Source of the DNA: Minisyncoccota bacterium
GTDB lineage: Bacteria > Patescibacteria > Paceibacteria > UBA9973
Assembly (NCBI GenBank): GCA_028696935.1
Contig: JAQVGE010000028.1
Location: 1 to 9,757, forward strand
Reading direction: 5' to 3'
Length of the DNA: 9,757 nt
Of the stretch, positions 5,313 to 9,757 are shown one piece after another. The first letter of the stretch is position 1. Each line of letters starts with the position of its first letter. The position numbers were made by a program, and so were the translations under genes. A model generated the notes under the pieces. That model was not told the DNA's origin. It saw only the letters and a list, made by a program, of their open reading frames with translations, and did no database searches.

Positions 5313-5341
5313 TTGAAAATAGGGCTTTTTTAAGATATAAT
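5313..5341 (+). promoter_or_regulatory. Predicted promoter of the LOG-family gene
   Basis: TTGAAA (5313-5318), exactly 17 nt and TATAAT (5336-5341) make one of the best sigma-70 promoters in the window. The -10 ends 9 nt before the ATG at 5351, so the mRNA would have a leader of 0-4 nt. Confidence 0.75.
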
Positions 5342-5350
5342 CGAACCCAT

Positions 5351-6076
5351 ATGAACGAAGAAAACAAAAATCAAGCAGAAAGTTTAAATCTTAAAAAAAT
5401 GGATAATGATAATCCTTTTTTTGCATCAGAAGACAAGGATATTGAACAAAAACTGGATCTAATTAAAAATGAATTGCGTCAGGGAATTAATCTAATGAAA
5501 AAAACAGATAATTCTGTTACTTTTTATGGTGGAGCACGTTTTAATGAATCTCATAAAGTTTACGAGAAGGTAAAAAATCTTTCATCTCGTATAGTCAAAG
5601 AACTTGGTTACACTATAATCTCAGGTGGAGGAGGTGGTGTGATGGAAGCAGCTTCAAGGGGGGCTTTTGAAGCTGGAGGTAAAACTATCGGATTAACGAT
5701 TAAACTACCCCATGAACAGAAATCAAATAAATATCTTCAAGAAGAAGTTGTATTTAATTACTTTTTTGCCAGACAAGTCTCAATGTCTTACTCAACAGAA
5801 GTATGTATTTTCTGTCCAGGTGGGTTCGGAACTTTATTTGAACTTTTTGAAGTTTTAACAATAAAACAAACAAAAAAAATTGGAGATATACCGATAATTC
5901 TTTATGGTTCAAGATACTGGAAGCCAATGCAAAAATTTATTAAGAAAATTCTACTTAAAAGATACAAAACAATCAATGAAGATGAATCAGGTCTATATAT
6001 TATTACTGACGATGAAGACAAAATTATAGAAATTATTAAAAATAGTAAAATCAGAAACGGCGAAGACTCACTTTAA
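5351..6076 (+). CDS. LOG-family (TIGR00730-type) Rossmann-fold protein
   Basis: This 241-aa protein belongs to the LOG / lysine-decarboxylase-like family. Characterised members are phosphoribohydrolases that release free cytokinin-type bases or nucleobases from nucleoside 5'-monophosphates. The visible motifs are TFYGGAR (57-63), the glycine-rich SGGGGGVMEA (91-100) and PGGFGTLFE (156-164), which matches the PGGxGTxxE signature with its catalytic Glu164. Arg141 sits where the catalytic Arg is expected, but the usual following Lys is Gln (ARQVSM). The length is normal for the longer bacterial form. The frame is open back to 5177, but that extension runs through the tRNA-Gln gene and the promoter, so the ATG at 5351, just after the -10 element, is the real start. 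It is monocistronic and ends at a terminator shared with pyrG. The substrate is unknown. Confidence 0.88.
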   Translation: MNEENKNQAESLNLKKMDNDNPFFASEDKDIEQKLDLIKNELRQGINLMKKTDNSVTFYGGARFNESHKVYEKVKNLSSRIVKELGYTIISGGGGGVMEAASRGAFEAGGKTIGLTIKLPHEQKSNKYLQEEVVFNYFFARQVSMSYSTEVCIFCPGGFGTLFELFEVLTIKQTKKIGDIPIILYGSRYWKPMQKFIKKILLKRYKTINEDESGLYIITDDEDKIIEIIKNSKIRNGEDSL

Positions 6077-6084
6077 TCCTAAAT

Positions 6085-6112
6085 AAAAAAACAGCCTATT
6101 GGCTGTTTTTTT
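6085..6112. terminator. Bidirectional terminator between the LOG gene and pyrG
   Basis: ACAGCC (6091-6096), TATT and GGCTGT (6101-6106) form the core. It is flanked by six A on the left and six T on the right, so it works on either strand. It follows the LOG stop by 8 nt, and its right edge overlaps the stop codon of pyrG. Confidence 0.88.
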
Positions 6113-7823
6113 ATTGTTTCTTATTCTTCAAAATCGCTTTAACAAAAGCTGTAAATAGCGGATGTGGAGAAAGTGGTCGAGCTTTGAATTCTGGATGAAA
6201 TTGAGTTCCTAAAAAGAAAGGATGGTTTTTCCCTGGCAACTCAGCAATTTCACACAAATTCTCATCTGGTGATAAGCCTGAGAAAACAAGCCCATCCTTC
6301 TCCAAAGCCCCCCTATAGTGGTTAGAGACCTCATAGCGGTGTCGATGTCTCTCAGAAATAGTATCGGACCACTTTTCTCCTAATGAGGCTTTATAAGCCT
6401 TGTGGGCAATTGTTCCTTTTTTGATTTTTGCTGGGTAAGCACCTAGTCTCATACTTCCTCCCATTTTTTTCTTTTCAATTTTTTCCTTTTGGTCTTCCAT
6501 TACATCTATCACAATATCTTTAGCCTTTGGGTTTATTTCTCTGGTATTTGCATCTTTTAATCCTAAAACATTACGAGCATATTCTATAACCAAAAGTTGC
6601 ATTCCATAACACAAACCAAAATAAGGAATTTTGTTTACTCTGGCATATTCTATTGCTTTCAACATCCCTTCAATCCCCCGAGAGCCAAAACCACCTGGAA
6701 CAAGAATTCCATCATATTCTTTTAGTTTTTTTATAGAACTAGGATCTTTCTCAAAATCAACAGCAGAAATCCAAGTTAAAACTGGTTTGCTCTTATTTAA
6801 ATAAGCAGAATATTTAATAGCTTCAATAACACTTAAATATGAATCTGATAAAGTGAATTCCCCTGTCGCAAAATACTTACCAACGATTGCAATCTTAAAT
6901 TCTTTGTCTTTAACATGAGCAGACTTGGCAAACTTATGCCACATCTGTGAATTTTTATTATTACTTGTTCCACATTTCATTCCAATTGAATTACAAATCA
7001 TGTCTCCAAGCCCTTCTTTCTCAAAATTTATAGGAATATCATAAATACTACTAACGTCAGGAGCAGAAATAACATTTTCTTTAGGAATGTTACAAAACAT
7101 TGAAATCTTTTCCTTACGTCTATCATCAAGAGCTAAACGACTACGTGCAATAATTATATCTGGTTGAATTCCTGAAGCATTCAAAGTTCGAACAGCGTAT
7201 TGAGTTGGTTTAGTTTTCATTTCTCCAATTTTAGAAGGAATTGGCAAATAAGAAACCATAACAAAAAATACGTCTTTTTTATATTTAATTTTCATCATTC
7301 GAGCAGCTTCTAGAAAAAGCATATTTTGATATTCCCCAACTGTTCCTCCAATTTCAATAATAACAACATCTGCACGAGCTTTGTCTCTTGCTCTTTCTAT
7401 TCTATCAATTACTTCAAGCGGAATGTGCGGAACAACTTCAACACATTTACCACCATATTCTAAATTTCTCTCACGATGAATGACGCTATCGTAAACTCGT
7501 CCAGTAGTCATATAGTTTAAACTGTCGAGGGTCGTATCTAGAAATCTTTCATAATTACCCATATCTTGATCACATTCATACCCATCATCAAGAACAAAAA
7601 CCTCACCGTGTTCTGTGGGGTTCATTGTCCCTGCATCCATATTAATATAAGGGTCAATTTTAATAGAAGTAACTCTTCTTCCTCTGTCAGATAAAATTCG
7701 AGCAATTGAAGAAGCAGTTACCCCCTTACCAACACCTGAAATTACTCCGCCGACGACAAAAATATATTTACAATTTAAATTATCTTTAATAGTTTTATTT
7801 TTCTCTCGCAAATCTTTATTCAT
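6111..7823 (-). CDS. pyrG: CTP synthase
   Basis: This enzyme converts UTP, ATP and glutamine to CTP in the cytoplasm, the last step of de novo CTP synthesis. The 570-aa protein has both domains. The synthetase domain (about 20-290) has the P-loop GGVISGVGKG (25-34), MNPTEHGEVF, and DDGYECDQDMGNYERF in place of the usual DDGxExDxDxGHYERF. It also has IIEIGGTVGEYQN, where most family members have VEVGGTVGDIES. The glutaminase domain (about 310-570) has PGGFGSRG, the nucleophile Cys405 in FGLCYGMQ, and His543 and Glu545 in the FHPEF motif. The first about 17 residues are an extension relative to E. coli, but no later ATG precedes the P-loop. The start lies 3 nt after the ftsX stop with no Shine-Dalgarno sequence, so translation is probably coupled to ftsX. 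It is the last gene of the prfB-ftsE-ftsX-pyrG run. Confidence 0.97.
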   Translation of the reverse strand: MNKDLREKNKTIKDNLNCKYIFVVGGVISGVGKGVTASSIARILSDRGRRVTSIKIDPYINMDAGTMNPTEHGEVFVLDDGYECDQDMGNYERFLDTTLDSLNYMTTGRVYDSVIHRERNLEYGGKCVEVVPHIPLEVIDRIERARDKARADVVIIEIGGTVGEYQNMLFLEAARMMKIKYKKDVFFVMVSYLPIPSKIGEMKTKPTQYAVRTLNASGIQPDIIIARSRLALDDRRKEKISMFCNIPKENVISAPDVSSIYDIPINFEKEGLGDMICNSIGMKCGTSNNKNSQMWHKFAKSAHVKDKEFKIAIVGKYFATGEFTLSDSYLSVIEAIKYSAYLNKSKPVLTWISAVDFEKDPSSIKKLKEYDGILVPGGFGSRGIEGMLKAIEYARVNKIPYFGLCYGMQLLVIEYARNVLGLKDANTREINPKAKDIVIDVMEDQKEKIEKKKMGGSMRLGAYPAKIKKGTIAHKAYKASLGEKWSDTISERHRHRYEVSNHYRGALEKDGLVFSGLSPDENLCEIAELPGKNHPFFLGTQFHPEFKARPLSPHPLFTAFVKAILKNKKQ

Positions 7824-7826
7824 ACC

Positions 7827-8750
7827 CTATTTGCGTAAATAACGAGCAACAGCAAGAAAACTTGAGATAGCTCCTAAAAATATTCCAGACCCTAACATAA
7901 TAACGAATAACTGAGCAAAGTTTGTTTTATAGTAACTATACAAATTAATTCCAATAAAATCAGCCATATGATTTCCAAGCCACATTGAAATTGGAATAAA
8001 TAATAAAATTGTCAAAACGCTAGCACTAAGGCCAACTAAAATTCCTGAAACAATGAAAGGACCATGGATGTATTTACCGTCAGCCCCAACCAGTTTCATA
8101 ACATTAATTTCCTCTCGAGATACATAAATAATCAATTTTATTGTGTTGAAAGTAATAATAATTGAAATAATTATAAATATAAGCGAAACAATAAATCCTA
8201 GTCTTTGAGCCCCTTCAATTATGGATGTCAGCCTATCGATGACTAATTTATTTTGATGGTAATCAATTTTATCAATAATTGTTAAAGCCCCTTTTGAAAG
8301 AGCGTTATCACTCTCAAAATAATTTGAGATGTTCTCATACTGTGAAGGGTCTTGGGCCTTAATATTTAAAGAAGCTCCTAGCGGGTTCTCATCAAGCTCA
8401 TCAAGAGCTTGTAATGTCAAATAGTCATTTGCATGTTTTTCTCTAAAATTCATTAGAGCAATTTCTTCTGAAGTATAAGAAACCTCTTTAACCTCTGGAA
8501 TATTGTATAGAGAAGACTCAATATTTTTAATATCCTCTTCAGCTGTTCCAGGGACAAAGTAAACAGTTACATCAACTTTATCCTTAATATCATTCAACGA
8601 AGCATTTAATGAAGCTTGAACAAAAATTAAAGAGGTTATAACGAAAATAGTTATCGTCATAACCAAAATACTAGCCATCGAAGTAAAACCACTACGAATA
8701 AAATTTAAATAACCGGACCGTATAATTCTTTTGAAATGGATAAATAACAT
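7827..8750 (-). CDS. ftsX: Cell-division ABC transporter permease FtsX
   Basis: FtsX is the membrane half of the FtsEX complex, which couples ATP hydrolysis at the division site to activation of peptidoglycan hydrolases outside the cell. The 307-aa protein has the FtsX topology. A short cytoplasmic N terminus is followed by TM1 (about 22-45). An extracytoplasmic domain (about 46-182) contains the VTVYFVPGTAEEDI strand region and an IPEVKEVSYTS segment. TM2 (about 185-210), TM3 (about 232-256) and TM4 (about 279-303) follow. The cytoplasmic loop SREEINVMKLVGADGKYI after TM2 is a strong family marker and contacts FtsE. It follows ftsE by 43 nt and has its own promoter, whose -10 ends 6 nt before the ATG. 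Its stop is 3 nt from pyrG. Confidence 0.96.
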   Translation of the reverse strand: MLFIHFKRIIRSGYLNFIRSGFTSMASILVMTITIFVITSLIFVQASLNASLNDIKDKVDVTVYFVPGTAEEDIKNIESSLYNIPEVKEVSYTSEEIALMNFREKHANDYLTLQALDELDENPLGASLNIKAQDPSQYENISNYFESDNALSKGALTIIDKIDYHQNKLVIDRLTSIIEGAQRLGFIVSLIFIIISIIITFNTIKLIIYVSREEINVMKLVGADGKYIHGPFIVSGILVGLSASVLTILLFIPISMWLGNHMADFIGINLYSYYKTNFAQLFVIMLGSGIFLGAISSFLAVARYLRK

Positions 8751-8756
8751 ATTTTT

Positions 8757-8784
8757 ATTATATCTTTTACTAAAGTTTTTTCAA
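8757..8784 (-). promoter_or_regulatory. Predicted internal promoter of ftsX
   Basis: On the minus strand, TTGAAA (8784-8779), a 16-nt spacer and TATAAT (8762-8757) form the promoter. Exactly 6 nt separate the -10 from the ATG, so the predicted start of transcription is the A of the start codon (8750). It lies in the 43-nt gap after ftsE, so ftsX and pyrG may be made separately from ftsE. Confidence 0.65.
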
Positions 8785-8793
8785 AACGAGACC

Positions 8794-9471
8794 CTAGGCT
8801 GTATATTTACTATCTCGATCGTCACGAACAACCCTTCCTTTTTCAAGAGTAATAACTCTCTTTTGAACTTGATCAACTAACCCCCTATTGTGAGTTGCTA
8901 AAATTACAGTAGTTCCTAGTTCGTTTATCTTTTTTAAAATATTTAAAACATCATTAGCATTTACTGGGTCAAGATTCCCTGTTGGTTCATCCGCAATAAC
9001 TATATCAGGCTGAGTAATGATAGCCCTCGCAATTGCTAGTCTTTGTTTTTCTCCTCCAGACAATTGATGAGGGAACAATGAAGATTTATCGGTTAAATCC
9101 ACAACATCTAAAATATAAGGAACATCTTGGGCTATTTCTTGATCATTTTTTCCAACCGCCTCCATCGCAAAAGCAACATTTTCATAAACAGTTTTGTTGG
9201 GTAAAAGACGAAAATCTTGGAAAACTACACCTATCTTTTTACGAAACTTAGTTAATTCTCTACTAGAAAGTTTATGAATATCTTTTGAATGGAAAAAAAC
9301 TGTTCCATCAGTTGGAGATTCTTCTGCTAAAATCATTTTAGCTAAAGTAGTCTTTCCTGCTCCTGAATGACCAATAATAGAAACAAATTCTCCCTGAGAA
9401 ACAGAAAAAGTCACTTCCTCGAGAGAAGTTCCGTCTTTATATTTTTTTGTAACTTTATTAAAATAAATCAT
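8794..9471 (-). CDS. ftsE: Cell-division ABC transporter ATPase FtsE
   Basis: FtsE is the cytoplasmic ATPase of FtsEX. The 225-aa protein shows all ABC motifs: Walker A GHSGAGKT (34-41), Q-loop Gln85 in VVFQDFRLLPNKTVYENVAF (a typical FtsE stretch), signature LSGGEKQR (137-144), Walker B IVIADE (157-162), D-loop NLD and the switch His194. The length is normal for FtsE, with a short basic tail (RDSKYTA). It lies between prfB and ftsX, an order seen in many bacteria. The ATG at 9471 is preceded by only a weak AGG at 5 nt and by two candidate -10 elements, so it can be transcribed separately from prfB. Confidence 0.96.
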   Translation of the reverse strand: MIYFNKVTKKYKDGTSLEEVTFSVSQGEFVSIIGHSGAGKTTLAKMILAEESPTDGTVFFHSKDIHKLSSRELTKFRKKIGVVFQDFRLLPNKTVYENVAFAMEAVGKNDQEIAQDVPYILDVVDLTDKSSLFPHQLSGGEKQRLAIARAIITQPDIVIADEPTGNLDPVNANDVLNILKKINELGTTVILATHNRGLVDQVQKRVITLEKGRVVRDDRDSKYTA

Positions 9472-9501
9472 TTTAACCTAATATAAGTTAAGACAATAGA
9501 T

Positions 9502-9529
9502 ATTATAACTTATTTGAAAGAATAGACAA
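9502..9529 (-). promoter_or_regulatory. Predicted promoter of ftsE
   Basis: On the minus strand, TTGTCT (9529-9524), a 16-nt spacer and TATAAT (9507-9502) form the promoter, starting near 9495 with a leader of about 24 nt. A second possible -10, TATATT (9485-9480), ends 8 nt before the ATG and would give a nearly leaderless mRNA, but its -35 is poor. Confidence 0.5.
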
Positions 9530-9531
9530 AA

Positions 9532-9757
9532 TTATAAATCTTTTTCTGCTTCAATAAAATCATCTAAGTCACCATTTTCTAAAACGGCTTCGACATTATG
9601 AATTTCTAGATTAGTACGATGATCTTTAACCATCTTATAGGGATGAAGAACATAAGAACGAATCTGGTTTCCCCACTCTATTTCCGAATCTTTAGAAATA
9701 GAAAGTCCGTCTTTTTCCTTTTGTTTAGCTTCTTCTAATTTTTTATATATTTTACCC
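9532..9757 (-). CDS. prfB: Peptide chain release factor 2, C-terminal part
   Basis: The last 74 complete codons of this minus-strand gene are present; the rest lies beyond the right edge. Release factor 2 recognises UAA and UGA stop codons and releases the finished protein from the ribosome. The fragment contains [20 protein letters not shown], the hallmark block of class-I release factors of the RF2 type, followed by T and the usual C-terminal [20 protein letters not shown] and an acidic tail ending in EKDL. The GGQ and SPF regions, and any programmed frameshift near the start, lie outside the window. The gene ends 60 nt before ftsE, with no terminator visible in the gap. RF2 use fits TGA acting as a stop in this genome, as seen at the 112-aa gene. 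Confidence 0.95.
   Translation of the reverse strand, partial: GKIYKKLEEAKQKEKDGLSISKDSEIEWGNQIRSYVLHPYKMVKDHRTNLEIHNVEAVLENGDLDDFIEAEKDL

Noticed and set aside
5177..5350. N-terminal extension of the LOG protein
   Set aside because: It reads through the antisense strand of tRNA-Gln and through the promoter; the ATG at 5351 fits the family and the -10 distance.
9033..9251. Plus-strand frame of 72 residues
   Set aside because: Antisense of ftsE, a certain gene, with no signal of its own.
1..9757. CRISPR arrays, insertion sequences, integrase or attachment sites
   Set aside because: No spaced direct repeats, transposase genes or terminal inverted repeats were seen. The 54-bp palindrome has no mobile-element context.

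Overview
The window is AT-rich, tightly packed bacterial DNA. It most resembles a Patescibacteria (Candidate Phyla Radiation, Parcubacteria-like) genome. The reasons are a 57-residue glycine/aromatic membrane protein of a type I associate with that group, a DUF5667-like anti-sigma factor, a CTP synthase and a LOG protein with divergent motif variants, and almost no Shine-Dalgarno sequences. TGA is used as a stop, so the code looks standard. The lineage is inferred from protein style and not from a marker gene.

Layout, left to right. Positions 1-149 hold the 3' end of a membrane protein gene with its terminator. A 90-aa unknown protein (253-525) and a cold-shock protein (694-891) follow, each with a promoter and a terminator. 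A perfect 54-bp palindrome (904-957) separates the cold-shock gene from a convergent 57-aa membrane protein gene at 965-1138 (minus), which is easy to miss because it is short. Next come an anti-sigma factor and an ECF sigma factor in one minus-strand operon (1202-2885, genes overlapping by 11 bp). Divergent from them is a secreted protein with a PKD-FN3-PKD-FN3 architecture (true start 3118). An unknown 112-aa gene (4721-5059, minus) has a long hairpin leader. tRNA-Gln(CTG) lies at 5197-5267 (minus), and a LOG-family protein at 5351-6076 (plus). The right third is a minus-strand cluster: prfB (partial), ftsE, ftsX and pyrG.

The most interesting unit is the sigma/anti-sigma/secreted-protein locus. 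The sigma gene and the divergent secreted-protein gene each carry the same bipartite element, TGTAAGA-(15 or 16)-CGTCT, at promoter distance and in the correct orientation. This fits an ECF sigma factor that activates its own operon and one surface or secreted target, held in check by a membrane anti-sigma with a long charged outer domain. The sequence suggests this wiring but does not prove it.

A second theme is translation without leaders. The 57-aa protein, ftsX, the LOG protein and, through its ECF promoter, the sigma gene have a -10 element ending only 6-9 nt before the ATG, so their mRNAs should begin at or within a few bases of the start codon. ftsE has a second, weaker promoter of the same kind.
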